From contig JAQVYB010000014.1 of assembly GCA_028708815.1 (NCBI GenBank), positions 1 through 40,971 on the forward strand: a DNA stretch of 40,971 nucleotides. The letters are read 5' to 3'. Shown piece after piece: positions 17,127-25,333 of the stretch. This stretch comes from Kiritimatiellia bacterium. Its GTDB lineage: Bacteria > Verrucomicrobiota > Kiritimatiellia > RZYC01. Each line of letters starts with the position of its first letter. Positions within the stretch are counted from its first letter, which is position 1. Below the pieces are notes generated by a model that was not told the DNA's origin, searched no databases, and worked only from the letters and a program-made list of their open reading frames with translations. The translations under genes and the position numbers were made by a program.

Positions 17127-17250
17127 TTTTTCCAATCATTGGAACTTTTTGAGGTGATTTTTCCAATCGTTGGAACTTTTTCAGGCGATTTTTCCAATCG
17201 TTGGAACTTTTGGAGACCGTTTTTCCAATCATTGGAAACTTTTTGATCAT
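17127..17250. repeat. Four tandem copies of a 31-bp palindromic repeat
   Basis: Copies begin at 17127, 17158, 17189 and 17220, a strict 31-base period. Each starts TTTTTCCAAT and holds the palindromic core TTCCAATCATTGGAA (copies 1 and 4) or TTCCAATCGTTGGAA (copies 2 and 3). The core is followed by CTTTT or ACTTTTT and a variable stretch of about seven bases. The array fills most of the gap between the lipoprotein gene and hisC. The same core and period recur at 31298-31343 inside the adenylate cyclase gene. Because 31 is about three helical turns, the cores face the same side of DNA, which would suit cooperative protein binding. A mobile mini-repeat is the other main reading. Confidence 0.95.
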
Positions 17251-17326
17251 CAAATTTTACAGACAACGTCGGGGGATACGGTGTAGAAAGCGGTCGTTTT
17301 TTTATGTTTAAACGAGGGATGACATC

Positions 17327-18436
17327 ATGCAGATAGAAAATGAGTGGATTGCGGATTTAGGGTATTACGAGCCGGGCAAACCGATCGAGGAGGTGGCGCG
17401 GGAACTGGGTTTTGATTGTGTGGATGAAATTTGCAAGTTGGCCTCGAACGAGAATTCGCTGGGTCCTTCTCCGCTGGCGGTGAAGGCGATGAAGCAGGTG
17501 GCGGGAAAAATGCATTTTTATCCGGACGGTGGTTCGCATTATCTGAGGGAAAAACTGGCGACGCAGCTGCGGGTTCATCTGGAGGAAGTGATCGTGGGCA
17601 ATGGCAGCAATGAGCTGCTGGAAATGATCGCGAGCGTTTATTTGAGCAAGGGCATGAATATCGTGATGGCGGATCGTGCGTTTGTGGTGTATCGGCTGGC
17701 GGCGGCGGCGCGTCAGGCGGTGGCGAAGGCGGTGCCGATGAAGGCGTATCGGCATGATCTGGATGCGATGCTCGATGCGATTGATGAACAGACGCGAATT
17801 GTGTTCATTGCGAATCCGAACAATCCGACGGGTACGGTTCTTGAGGCGGAGGAGTTGGATGGATTCATGCGGCGGGTGCCGGATCATGTGGCGGTGGTGT
17901 TTGACGAGGCGTATATCGAGTTGCTGGCGCCGGAGGAACAGCCGGATATGATTCAGTATGTGCGGTCGCGTCCGCATGTGTATGTGCTGCGTACGTTTTC
18001 GAAGGCGTATGGTCTGGCGGGTCTGCGGGTGGGCTATGGCATTGCCGGAAAGCGGGAGATCGAGTTGTTGAACCGGGTGCGTCAACCGTTTAATGTGAAT
18101 GCGATGGGGCAGGCGGCGGCGCTGGCGGCACTGGATGATGTGGCGCATGTGGAAAAGACGCGCCTCATGGTGAAGGAAGGGCTGGCTTTCCTGGAACAGA
18201 GTTTTGGGGAGATGAAGCTGGAGTATGTTCCGTCGCGGGCGAATTTTATGCTGGTGAAGGTGGGCGAGGGGCGCCGCGTGTTCGAGGCGTTGCAGCGCAA
18301 GAAGGTGATTGTGCGTCCGGTGGCGGGCTATGCGATGCCGGAATGGATTCGGGTGACGGTGGGTACGGCGCATGAAAATAAACGATTGATTCATGCGATG
18401 AAGGAATTGATGCAGGAAGGGATCATATTGACATGA
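17327..18436 (+). CDS. hisC: Histidinol-phosphate aminotransferase (HisC-type)
   Basis: This 369-residue PLP-dependent class I/II aminotransferase has the HisC opening (YEPGKPIEEVARELG, LASNENSLGPSP), the NPNNPTGT motif and the PLP-binding Lys226 in RTFSKAYGLAGLRVGY. HisC makes histidinol phosphate in histidine synthesis. Here it heads an aromatic operon, and HisC enzymes in that setting can also transaminate prephenate or hydroxyphenylpyruvate; that dual role is inference. GAGGG upstream of ATG 17327 is the ribosome site. The stop overlaps the next gene by four bases. No other his gene is in the window. Confidence 0.92.
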   Translation: MQIENEWIADLGYYEPGKPIEEVARELGFDCVDEICKLASNENSLGPSPLAVKAMKQVAGKMHFYPDGGSHYLREKLATQLRVHLEEVIVGNGSNELLEMIASVYLSKGMNIVMADRAFVVYRLAAAARQAVAKAVPMKAYRHDLDAMLDAIDEQTRIVFIANPNNPTGTVLEAEELDGFMRRVPDHVAVVFDEAYIELLAPEEQPDMIQYVRSRPHVYVLRTFSKAYGLAGLRVGYGIAGKREIELLNRVRQPFNVNAMGQAAALAALDDVAHVEKTRLMVKEGLAFLEQSFGEMKLEYVPSRANFMLVKVGEGRRVFEALQRKKVIVRPVAGYAMPEWIRVTVGTAHENKRLIHAMKELMQEGIILT

Positions 18437-19464
18437 TTATTGTATTGAAACAGGACGCTACCGAGGCGCAGATCGAACACATCCTGGAGAAGATACGGGA
18501 ATGGGGGCTGACTCCGAGCCTGAGCCGGGGCGAGGAGCGCTCGATTATCGGGGTGATCGGCAATGAATCGATTCTTCGGGTGAAGCCGGTGGATGTGTTT
18601 CCGGGCGTGGATTATACGATGAACGTGGTCAAGCCGTACAAGCTGGCGAATGCGGCGTTTCATCCGGCCCGTACGGTGATTGAACTGCCTGCGCTGAAGG
18701 GCGCCCCGCCGGTGCGCATCGGCGGGAATGACTTGGTGGTGATGGCGGGTCCGTGTGCGGTGGAGAGCCGTGAAGGTCTGCTGGAGGTGGCGCAATGCGT
18801 GAAGGAGGCCGGTGCAACGGTGTTGCGTGCGGGCGCATTCAAGCCGCGAACATCGCCGTATGCTTTTCAGGGAATGGGCGTCAAGGGACTGGCGATTCTG
18901 GCGGAGGCACGCGAGAAGTACGGGTTGCATATTGTGTCGGAAGTGATGGACACGCGGGATGTGGAGATGATTGCGGAGATGTGCGACATCATTCAGATCG
19001 GCGCACGCAATATGCAGAATTTTAATTTGCTGAAGGTGGTGGGACGCTGCGATAAGCCGGTGATGATCAAGCGTGGGCTTTCGAGTACGATTCAGGAACT
19101 GTTGATGAGCGCGGAGTATGTGATGAGTCAGGGCAATCACCGGGTGATACTGTGTGAGCGCGGTATTCGGACGTTTGAGCCTATGACGCGCAACACGCTG
19201 GATTTGAGTGCCGTTCCGGTGCTGAACCGCGAGAGTCATTTGCCGGTGATTGTGGACCCGAGCCACGGAACGGGGCACTGGGATTTGGTGAGCCCGATGG
19301 CGTGTGCGGCGGTCGCGGCGGGCACCGACGGGGTGATGGTGGAGGTGCATCCGCGCCCGGAAGAGGCGTTCTCGGACGGATCGCAATCGTTGCTGCCTGA
19401 GAAATTCCGCTTGATGATGAAGCAGATGCGGGCCATTGCGGGAGCGGTGGGTAAAACGATGTAG
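18433..19464 (+). CDS. aroF: 3-deoxy-7-phosphoheptulonate synthase (type I-beta)
   Basis: DAHP synthase condenses phosphoenolpyruvate and erythrose 4-phosphate, the first step of the shikimate pathway. The 343-residue protein has an N-terminal ferredoxin-like regulatory domain of about 70 residues ([20 protein letters not shown]), as in the Thermotoga-type enzyme, where it mediates feedback inhibition by Tyr or Phe. The barrel carries [34 protein letters not shown], the metal-site region QIGARNMQN, and [14 protein letters not shown] near the end. It overlaps hisC by ATGA and is followed after 37 bases by tyrA. Confidence 0.95.
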   Translation: MIIVLKQDATEAQIEHILEKIREWGLTPSLSRGEERSIIGVIGNESILRVKPVDVFPGVDYTMNVVKPYKLANAAFHPARTVIELPALKGAPPVRIGGNDLVVMAGPCAVESREGLLEVAQCVKEAGATVLRAGAFKPRTSPYAFQGMGVKGLAILAEAREKYGLHIVSEVMDTRDVEMIAEMCDIIQIGARNMQNFNLLKVVGRCDKPVMIKRGLSSTIQELLMSAEYVMSQGNHRVILCERGIRTFEPMTRNTLDLSAVPVLNRESHLPVIVDPSHGTGHWDLVSPMACAAVAAGTDGVMVEVHPRPEEAFSDGSQSLLPEKFRLMMKQMRAIAGAVGKTM

Positions 19465-19501
19465 GAAGGACGGCACGAATAACTCGAGCGAATGTGGAAT
19501 C

Positions 19502-20392
19502 ATGCATGCAGAAAAGAAAATAGCCATACTGGGACTCGGATTGATGGGTGGCTCGTTGGGTCTGGCTCTGAAGGGTCGAGGCTACGGCGGGTGTGTGCAG
19601 GGATATGCCCGGCGTGCTGAAACGGTGCGCCATGCGCTGGAACACGGGCTGTGTGATCACGCGGGATCAGAGGCTCCTGAGGCTGTGGCGGATGCGGATT
19701 TGGTGGTGGTGTGCGTGCCGGTGCTTTCTATTCCGTCGTTGATACGCGAGGTGCGCGGGGCGCTGAAACCTGGGGCGGTGATTACGGATGTGGGCAGTAC
19801 CAAGGCCTGGCTTCATGCGGAAGTGGAAAAGATACTCGATGGAACGAAGGTTTCGTTTGTGGGCAGCCACCCGGTCGCCGGCTCGGAGAAGAGCGGCGCG
19901 GAAGCCGCCCGCTCGGATCTTTATGCCGGTGCCCGATGCGTTTTGACGGGGAACGAGGCGACGCCCGAACCGGCGATGCTTCGGGTGGCGACGCTCTGGA
20001 ATTTTGCGGGTTGCCGGGTCTCGGTGATGGACCCGGAATCACATGATCGGATGCTGGCACGGACCAGTCATTTGCCGCATCTGCTTTCCTCGGCGTTGGC
20101 TATGGCGGTGTCGCGACCGGATGGCGGGGCTCCGGAAGCGGATTTCTGCGGGCCAGGATATCGCAGTATGACGCGCCTGGCCTGCGGGTCGCCCGGGATG
20201 TGGCGGGATATTTTCGAGAGCAACCGTTCCAATCTGCTGCATGAGATGGAGGCGATTCGGTCGGATTTGGCGCAACTGCACGGGTTGATCGAGCGGAACG
20301 AGATGGACGCACTGGAGCGGTATCTGCGGCAGGCGGGGGAACTTCGCCGTCACTTGGTGTCGGAGCAGCAGGCGGATGGCAGTGATGAATAA
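19502..20392 (+). CDS. tyrA: Prephenate dehydrogenase
   Basis: It converts prephenate to 4-hydroxyphenylpyruvate with NAD(P), the tyrosine branch. The 296-residue protein opens with the Rossmann motif ILGLGLMGGSLGLAL, then VVVCVPV and TDVGSTKA. The catalytic-region SHPVAGSEKSG is followed by the helical C-terminal domain (SHLPHLLSSALA). No ACT domain is present, so feedback control probably rests on the DAHP synthase. ATG 19502 is chosen because the Rossmann strand starts seven residues later; a longer frame from 19436 would overlap aroF. The aroA start lies inside its end. Confidence 0.92.
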   Translation: MHAEKKIAILGLGLMGGSLGLALKGRGYGGCVQGYARRAETVRHALEHGLCDHAGSEAPEAVADADLVVVCVPVLSIPSLIREVRGALKPGAVITDVGSTKAWLHAEVEKILDGTKVSFVGSHPVAGSEKSGAEAARSDLYAGARCVLTGNEATPEPAMLRVATLWNFAGCRVSVMDPESHDRMLARTSHLPHLLSSALAMAVSRPDGGAPEADFCGPGYRSMTRLACGSPGMWRDIFESNRSNLLHEMEAIRSDLAQLHGLIERNEMDALERYLRQAGELRRHLVSEQQADGSDE

Positions 20393-21713
20393 ATCGAAGG
20401 CCATACGGGTGGCGCCCGGCTTGACGTGTGGGGTCTATCGCATGTCGGTTCCGGGGGATAAAAGTATTTCGCAGCGGGTGGCGTTGCTGGCCGGTCTGGC
20501 GCGTGGCGAATCGGTGGTGACCGGCTATCTGCGCGGAGAGGATTGCCTGAACACCCTGCGGGCGATGGAACGACTTGGCGCGCGCGTGCGCGATACCGGC
20601 GAAACGTTGATTATTGAAGGCACGGGGAACGCACTTGTTCAGCCGAACAACCCGCTGAACCTGGGCAATTCGGGTACAGGTACTCGGCTGTTGGCCGGAT
20701 TGCTGGCGGGATTTCCGCTTTCGGTTACGTTGACCGGTGATTCCTCGCTCTGTTCGCGCCCCATGCGGCGTATTCAGGAGCCGTTGGAGCAGATGGGCGC
20801 GACCGTGCGGCTGACGGGCGAAAAGGGTACCGCGCCGATTTTCATTCAGGGAGGAGCCCTCAAGGGAATTACGTATCGGATGCCGATGCCGTCGGCACAG
20901 GTGAAATCCTGTGTGTTGCTGGCCGGTCTCTTTGCCGAAGGGCGGACGGTTCTGCTCGAACCGGCAAAAAGCCGCGATCATACCGAGCGGCTTTTTCGTA
21001 CCCTGGGCGTCCCGTTGGAAATGACGGACGGCCGTTTGGAATTGGAAGGCTTTGGCACGAAAGGCCCGGATTTGCGGGGATTTACGATACGTATTCCGGG
21101 GGATATTTCGTCGGCGGCGTTTTGTTTGGTGGCGGCGGCTTGTACGCCGGGCCTTCGGCTGACGATCGAGGGGGTGGGATTGAATCCCGGACGGGAGGCC
21201 ATCCTTTCGGTGTTGCATCGAATGGGCGCTTCGGTGGTGATTACCCCGCGTGACGGTGCGGGAGAGGAACCGATGGGCGATTTGACGGTGGAGGGAGGAA
21301 CGCTGCAAGGTACAGAAATTGGTGGACCGGAAATACCGTCTTTGATAGATGAGTTACCGATTCTGGCGGTGGCGGGCGCATTGGCGTCGGGCGAAACGGT
21401 GATTCGTGACGCCGGTGAGTTGCGGTTCAAGGAGTCGGATCGGATTGCGGTGATGGTGCGGCATCTGACGGCCATGGGTGTGCAGGTGAGCGAGACGACG
21501 GATGGTATGGTGATTCAGGGCGGTACGCCGATTCGCGGCGGTGTGGAACTCGATGCGCACGGCGACCACCGCATCGCGATGTCGATGGCAGTGATGGCGT
21601 TGTTCGCGGAGGAACCGGTGACGCTGAGACAAGTGGAATGCGTGAGTACTTCGTACCCGGCATTCTGGAATGATTTAAAACGATTGGGAGCACAAGTGCA
21701 TGAAACCGAATGA
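20376..21713 (+). CDS. aroA: 3-phosphoshikimate 1-carboxyvinyltransferase (EPSP synthase)
   Basis: It transfers enolpyruvyl from phosphoenolpyruvate to shikimate 3-phosphate. The 445-residue protein has the substrate motifs VPGDKSISQRVALLAGLA and NLGNSGTGTRLLAG near the N-terminus. Further on are SSLCSRPMRRI, SAQVKSCVLLAGLFAEG, RIPGDISSAAF and, near the end, the catalytic LRFKESDRI and DHRIAMSMAV. Length and motifs are those of a functional enzyme. It begins 17 bases inside tyrA; ATG 20385 is an alternative start. It overlaps cmk by 14 bases. Confidence 0.96.
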   Translation: MAVMNKSKAIRVAPGLTCGVYRMSVPGDKSISQRVALLAGLARGESVVTGYLRGEDCLNTLRAMERLGARVRDTGETLIIEGTGNALVQPNNPLNLGNSGTGTRLLAGLLAGFPLSVTLTGDSSLCSRPMRRIQEPLEQMGATVRLTGEKGTAPIFIQGGALKGITYRMPMPSAQVKSCVLLAGLFAEGRTVLLEPAKSRDHTERLFRTLGVPLEMTDGRLELEGFGTKGPDLRGFTIRIPGDISSAAFCLVAAACTPGLRLTIEGVGLNPGREAILSVLHRMGASVVITPRDGAGEEPMGDLTVEGGTLQGTEIGGPEIPSLIDELPILAVAGALASGETVIRDAGELRFKESDRIAVMVRHLTAMGVQVSETTDGMVIQGGTPIRGGVELDAHGDHRIAMSMAVMALFAEEPVTLRQVECVSTSYPAFWNDLKRLGAQVHETE

Positions 21714-22380
21714 AGGATTGGTAATCGCGATTGATGGGCCGTCGGCCTCCGGGAAGTCCACGGTCTCTCGTCAGGTGGCCCAGGCGTTGGCCTTTATTTA
21801 TGTGGACTCGGGTTCGCTCTATCGCGGGATGACGTGGAAGGCCGTGCAGAGCGGCGTGGATGTACGCGATGCCGAGGCGGTCGTTCGGATGATGAACGAA
21901 TCGAAATGGGAATTTTTCATTGAAGAACGCGTGGTTTATTTTCAGATTGACGGCGTGGACCCGCGCGATTTTCTGCGCAAGGAGGCGGTTCGTGAGCGGG
22001 TTTCAGATGTGGCGGCCATTCCGGAAGTGCGCCGCTTTATTGTGGCACGCCTGCGGGAGATGAGTGACTTCGGTTCGATTGTGATGGAAGGCCGCGACAT
22101 TGGATCGGTGGTTTTTCCGGAAACGTCATGGAAATACTATCTGGATGCGGATCCGGAAGAGCGCGCGCGGCGGCGATTCAAGGAATTGCAGGTTTCGGAG
22201 AGTGCGGCCTGTGTGCAGAGCGTGAAAGATTCGCTGCTTCGGCGGGATCACAAGGATACGACCCGCGCCACGGCGCCGCTGCAGATTGCCCTGGGCGCCA
22301 AAGTGGTGAACACCACCAACATGGGCATTGACGATGTCGTCCAAATGATTGTGTCGGAAGTGAACCGTTCCAACGGATGA
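21700..22380 (+). CDS. cmk: Cytidylate kinase
   Basis: It phosphorylates CMP and dCMP, supplying CTP and dCTP. The 226-residue protein has the P-loop GPSASGKST at residues 13-21. DSGSLYRGMTWKA binds the base, VMEGRDIGSVVFP forms the nucleotide-monophosphate region, and the lid includes RRDHKDTTRATAPL. The aroA-cmk order is widely conserved; rpsA, which often follows, is replaced here by plsC one base downstream. Confidence 0.95.
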   Translation: MKPNEGLVIAIDGPSASGKSTVSRQVAQALAFIYVDSGSLYRGMTWKAVQSGVDVRDAEAVVRMMNESKWEFFIEERVVYFQIDGVDPRDFLRKEAVRERVSDVAAIPEVRRFIVARLREMSDFGSIVMEGRDIGSVVFPETSWKYYLDADPEERARRRFKELQVSESAACVQSVKDSLLRRDHKDTTRATAPLQIALGAKVVNTTNMGIDDVVQMIVSEVNRSNG

Positions 22381-22381
22381 A

Positions 22382-23026
22382 ATGAAAAAGCTGCATCTAT
22401 TTTACTGGCTGGCGGTTTATACGGTACGACTGTGGGCGGCCGTTTGGTTTCGGATTGACTATATCGGGCGCGGAAACATACCCAAAGAAGGTGGCTGCAT
22501 CATTGCGGCCAATCATGTGAGCTTTCTGGACCCGCCGTTGATCGGCGTTGGCGTGGCCACCTGCCGGATCATCCGTTTTGTGGCCCGTGCGACCTTACGG
22601 AATAGCCGGATGGCAAACTGGATTTTTGATCATTTGCTGACGATCCCGCTCGATCGCACCAAAGGTGATTTGAAGGCGATGCGTACGGTACTCGGCCATC
22701 TGGCGCAGGGAGAAGTCGTGGCACTGTTTCCCGAAGGGACCCGCTCGGAAGACGGGAACCTTCAGCAGGCCAAGGCAGGGATCGGATTTATGATTGTCAA
22801 GGCGGGGGTGCCGGTGGTGCCCACGCGTATCGAAGGAAGCTTTGAGGCGTATCCGCGCGGTGCGCGTTTCATCCGTCCACGCAAAATCCGGGTCACTTTC
22901 GGCAAGCCGGTCCAGCCCGAAGAGATCAAGAAGCTTGGTGACGGAAAAGAAGTGTATGGTCTGGCCGGAGACCACATCATGCGTCGTATCGGGGAACTGG
23001 CCCCCGGGGTGAAGTCGTCTTTTTAA
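22382..23026 (+). CDS. plsC: 1-acyl-sn-glycerol-3-phosphate acyltransferase
   Basis: It acylates lysophosphatidate to phosphatidate at the membrane in phospholipid synthesis. The 214-residue protein has an N-terminal hydrophobic helix (about residues 6-24) and the catalytic HX4D motif NHVSFLD with His45 and Asp50. The glycerol-phosphate-binding FPEGTRS is near residues 116-122, and a V-P-V/T-R block follows. It closes the aromatic operon; its start lies one base after the cmk stop. No terminator is seen after it. Confidence 0.93.
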   Translation: MKKLHLFYWLAVYTVRLWAAVWFRIDYIGRGNIPKEGGCIIAANHVSFLDPPLIGVGVATCRIIRFVARATLRNSRMANWIFDHLLTIPLDRTKGDLKAMRTVLGHLAQGEVVALFPEGTRSEDGNLQQAKAGIGFMIVKAGVPVVPTRIEGSFEAYPRGARFIRPRKIRVTFGKPVQPEEIKKLGDGKEVYGLAGDHIMRRIGELAPGVKSSF

Positions 23027-23073
23027 CGTCCAGACACGCGAAAAGCGGCGCAAAACAATAGTCCCTGGAAAGA

Positions 23074-23102
23074 TTGATCTGTGGGCGCCTAACCGTTATA
23101 TT
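23074..23102 (+). promoter_or_regulatory. Sigma-70-type promoter for the TPM-LemA-Mla operon
   Basis: TTGATC (23074-23079) and TATATT (23097-23102) are separated by exactly 17 bases and match the consensus at four and five of six positions. The -10 box is 25 bases before the TPM gene start. This is the best-looking promoter in the window and stands in front of 14 co-directional genes. Confidence 0.62.
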
Positions 23103-23127
23103 TTCACGCCAGAAGGAGGACGGATTC

Positions 23128-23910
23128 ATGCGCGTATCAATCGGACAAAAAGGCCTCTTAATCGGGGTGCTGGCGGTTTGGGCATTGGTTTGGCAGGCGT
23201 CGGCTCAGGATCAAACGGACTTTGACCGGCTTCTCGATTCTCTACCGTATGAGGCTCAGGTCACGGATCAGGCGGGCGTTCTTTCCATAGAGGATCGGGA
23301 CACTCTCGAAAAGAAGTTGACTGACTATCGGCTGGAGAGCGGCAATGAAGTGGCCGTGGCGCTCATCTCTTCGTTGCAGGGTGGCCAGATTGATGATTTC
23401 GGCAATAAGTTGTTTGCAAAGTGGGAGCTGGGCGATGCCGATAAAGACAATGGGTTGCTGGTGCTGGCGGCCATTGAAGACCGCAAGATGCGCATCGAAG
23501 TCGGGTATGGACTGGAAGGGGTGCTGCCCGATGCGGCGTGCGGAAGGATTCGCGATCAATATCTTGCGCCGGCATTCCGCGAGGGAAAGTATGCCAAGGG
23601 GCTGAACGATGCCGTGGATGCCTTCATTCGGGCCATTGGTGGAACGGATGCGGAAGGTTCGGAATCCGAGGACGGAGCGCCGGTGGTGGTTCAGCCCATT
23701 TCCGGAGGGGGAAAACTCCTGATTATGCTTTTTTTTGTGGTTGTGGTCGTGGTGATCATTGTGCTGGGCAACAAATTCGGAGGGCGAACCGGAGGGGGTT
23801 CGTCGTCGGGCGGAAGCCGCAGCGGGGGGTCGTCGTCGTCGGGTTCTTCTGGATTCAGCGGAGGCGGGGGTGGAAGTTCCGGAGGCGGGGGCGCAAGCGG
23901 AAGTTGGTGA
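23128..23910 (+). CDS. TPM domain membrane protein
   Basis: This is a 260-residue envelope protein with a cleavable signal (about residues 1-25, ending SAQA-like). A TPM domain (about 45-175) follows, with VTDQAGVLS, GNEVAVALI, DNGLLVLAAIEDRKMRIEVGYGLEGVLPD and LAPAFREGKYAKGL. After it come one membrane helix (LLIMLFFVVVVVVIIVLG) and a Gly/Ser-rich tail. Proteins of this group (YgcG type) accompany LemA, as here. Reported roles of TPM domains in photosystem II repair and as phosphatases do not fix a function for this one. ATG 23128 has a strong AAGGAGG; the longer frame from 23074 starts inside the promoter. Confidence 0.88.
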   Translation: MRVSIGQKGLLIGVLAVWALVWQASAQDQTDFDRLLDSLPYEAQVTDQAGVLSIEDRDTLEKKLTDYRLESGNEVAVALISSLQGGQIDDFGNKLFAKWELGDADKDNGLLVLAAIEDRKMRIEVGYGLEGVLPDAACGRIRDQYLAPAFREGKYAKGLNDAVDAFIRAIGGTDAEGSESEDGAPVVVQPISGGGKLLIMLFFVVVVVVIIVLGNKFGGRTGGGSSSGGSRSGGSSSSGSSGFSGGGGGSSGGGGASGSW

Positions 23911-23966
23911 GTGTTTTCATGGCGTGACCATGAAGGATTGAATAAGCGAACGAAAGGAGAATCAAA

Positions 23967-24533
23967 ATGGGCAAGGGATGTCTGATTGCAGGTGGTGTGG
24001 TGGTGGTGATCGGGTTGATCATCGTATCGTCGCTGATGGGTATGTATAATGGGCTGATCGGGCAGGATGAAAACTGCAACAAGGCCTGGGCGAACGTGGA
24101 AACGGTGTTGCAGCGGCGCTTTGATCTGATTCCGAATCTGGTGAATACGGTCAAGGGCTATGCTTCGCATGAAAAGGAATTGCTGGAAGAAGTGACGCGC
24201 CTGCGCAGCCAGTGGGGCGAAGCGAAAACACAGAATCAGAAGGCTCAGGCCGGCTCGCTGCTGGATGGGGCGCTCGGTAAGTTGATGGTGGTGATGGAAA
24301 ATTATCCGGACTTGAAGGCGAATCAGAATTTCATCGCTCTTCAGGATGAACTGGCGGGTACGGAGAATCGTATCTCGGTGGAACGGCAGCGTTACAACGA
24401 GGCGGTGCAGTCATACAACACGGCCATCCGGTCGTTTCCAAATGTGATTCTGGCAGGCTTTATGGGATTGGAAAAGCGGACGCCGTTTGAAGCGCAGCAG
24501 GGCGCGGAAAAAGCGCCGGAGGTTACATTCTGA
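23967..24533 (+). CDS. lemA: LemA family protein
   Basis: This 188-residue membrane protein has an N-terminal helix (about residues 5-26) and then the LemA helical domain. The conserved stretch NCNKAWANVETVLQRR and DLIPNLVNTVKGYASHEK are present, with NFIALQDELAGTENRISVERQRYNEAVQSYN near the end. LemA proteins present a helical bundle outside the membrane; their biochemical role is not settled. The pairing with a TPM protein is common. An AAAGGAG site precedes ATG 23967. The MlaE-like gene begins eight bases after its stop. Confidence 0.93.
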   Translation: MGKGCLIAGGVVVVIGLIIVSSLMGMYNGLIGQDENCNKAWANVETVLQRRFDLIPNLVNTVKGYASHEKELLEEVTRLRSQWGEAKTQNQKAQAGSLLDGALGKLMVVMENYPDLKANQNFIALQDELAGTENRISVERQRYNEAVQSYNTAIRSFPNVILAGFMGLEKRTPFEAQQGAEKAPEVTF

Positions 24534-24541
24534 ATCGGTTC

Positions 24542-25330
24542 GTGAAGATTCCAGGCGGCATTGGAGCCCGGGTGACGGGCAGCGTGCGTCAGATCAGTCA
24601 CGTCCTGAGTTTGGCGGGCGCGGTGGTCTGGGCGGCGCTTCATCCCCGTTATTGGCCGGGCACGGTACGTAATGTACTGGCCCGGCAGGTGCTCTTTACG
24701 GGGGTGGATGCCACGCGATTCATCGCGCTTTCCGGAATGATCTGCGGTATCACGGTGGTGATGCAGGCACAGGTTTGGCTGACGCGCTTTGGGCAGACGC
24801 GTATGCTGGGTCCAATCCTGGTGGCCTTGGTGGTACGGGAACTGGCCCCGCTGCTGACGAATCTGATCGTGTTGGGACGCAGCGGCACGGCGGTGGCGTC
24901 GGAATTGGCGAGCATGCGGGTCAGTCAGCAGATTCGTTTGCTGGATTCGCAGGGGGTGGACCCGTTCATTTATCTGGTGATGCCGCGCGCGGTTGGATTG
25001 GCCGTTTCGGTGTTTTGCCTGACGATTGTTTTCATTACGGTGAGCTTGGTCACTGGTTTTTTGACGGCGGTGCTGGCGGGGGCGGGGCAGGCGGGTCCCA
25101 TGCAGTTCATTCAGCAGGTGGCGCAGGCGCTCCAACCGGTGGATGTGGTGGTGATACTGGGAAAAACCCTGGCGCCGGGTATTCTGATGGGCGTGATCTG
25201 CTGTGAGGCCGGGCTTTCGGTCAGTCGCGATCTGGCGGAAATTCCTCAGGCAACCACGCTGGGTCAGGTTCGCTCGTTGATGGCGGTTTTTTTGGCTTTT
25301 TTAGTGGTTTCGGTGCTGGTGTATGTGTGA
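24542..25330 (+). CDS. mlaE: MlaE-like ABC transporter permease
   Basis: This 262-residue inner-membrane protein of the MlaE/YrbE family forms the permease of lipid transporters that exchange phospholipids between inner and outer membranes. It shows the family pattern. An amphipathic N-terminal part is followed by the characteristic helices with LVALVVRELAPLLTNLIVLGRSG and ASELASMRVSQQIRLLDSQGVDPFIYLVMPR. Four or five membrane segments follow, including LAVSVFCLTIVFITVSLVTGFL. The start is GTG 24542, with no strong ribosome site, eight bases after lemA. The adjacent ATPase-like gene is degenerate, which makes the energy source of this transporter unclear. Confidence 0.9.
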   Translation: MKIPGGIGARVTGSVRQISHVLSLAGAVVWAALHPRYWPGTVRNVLARQVLFTGVDATRFIALSGMICGITVVMQAQVWLTRFGQTRMLGPILVALVVRELAPLLTNLIVLGRSGTAVASELASMRVSQQIRLLDSQGVDPFIYLVMPRAVGLAVSVFCLTIVFITVSLVTGFLTAVLAGAGQAGPMQFIQQVAQALQPVDVVVILGKTLAPGILMGVICCEAGLSVSRDLAEIPQATTLGQVRSLMAVFLAFLVVSVLVYV

Positions 25331-25333
25331 TGT

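Noticed and set aside
17127-17250. Possible CRISPR array
   Set aside because: Only about seven to eight bases differ between units and there are four copies at a 31-base period, so there is no room for spacers; no cas genes are present.
17002-17266. Minus-strand frames rich in SNDWK, FQRLEK and MIGK over the repeat array
   Set aside because: They arise because a 31-base repeat passes through all three frames; they have no ribosome site and overlap the end of the lipoprotein gene.
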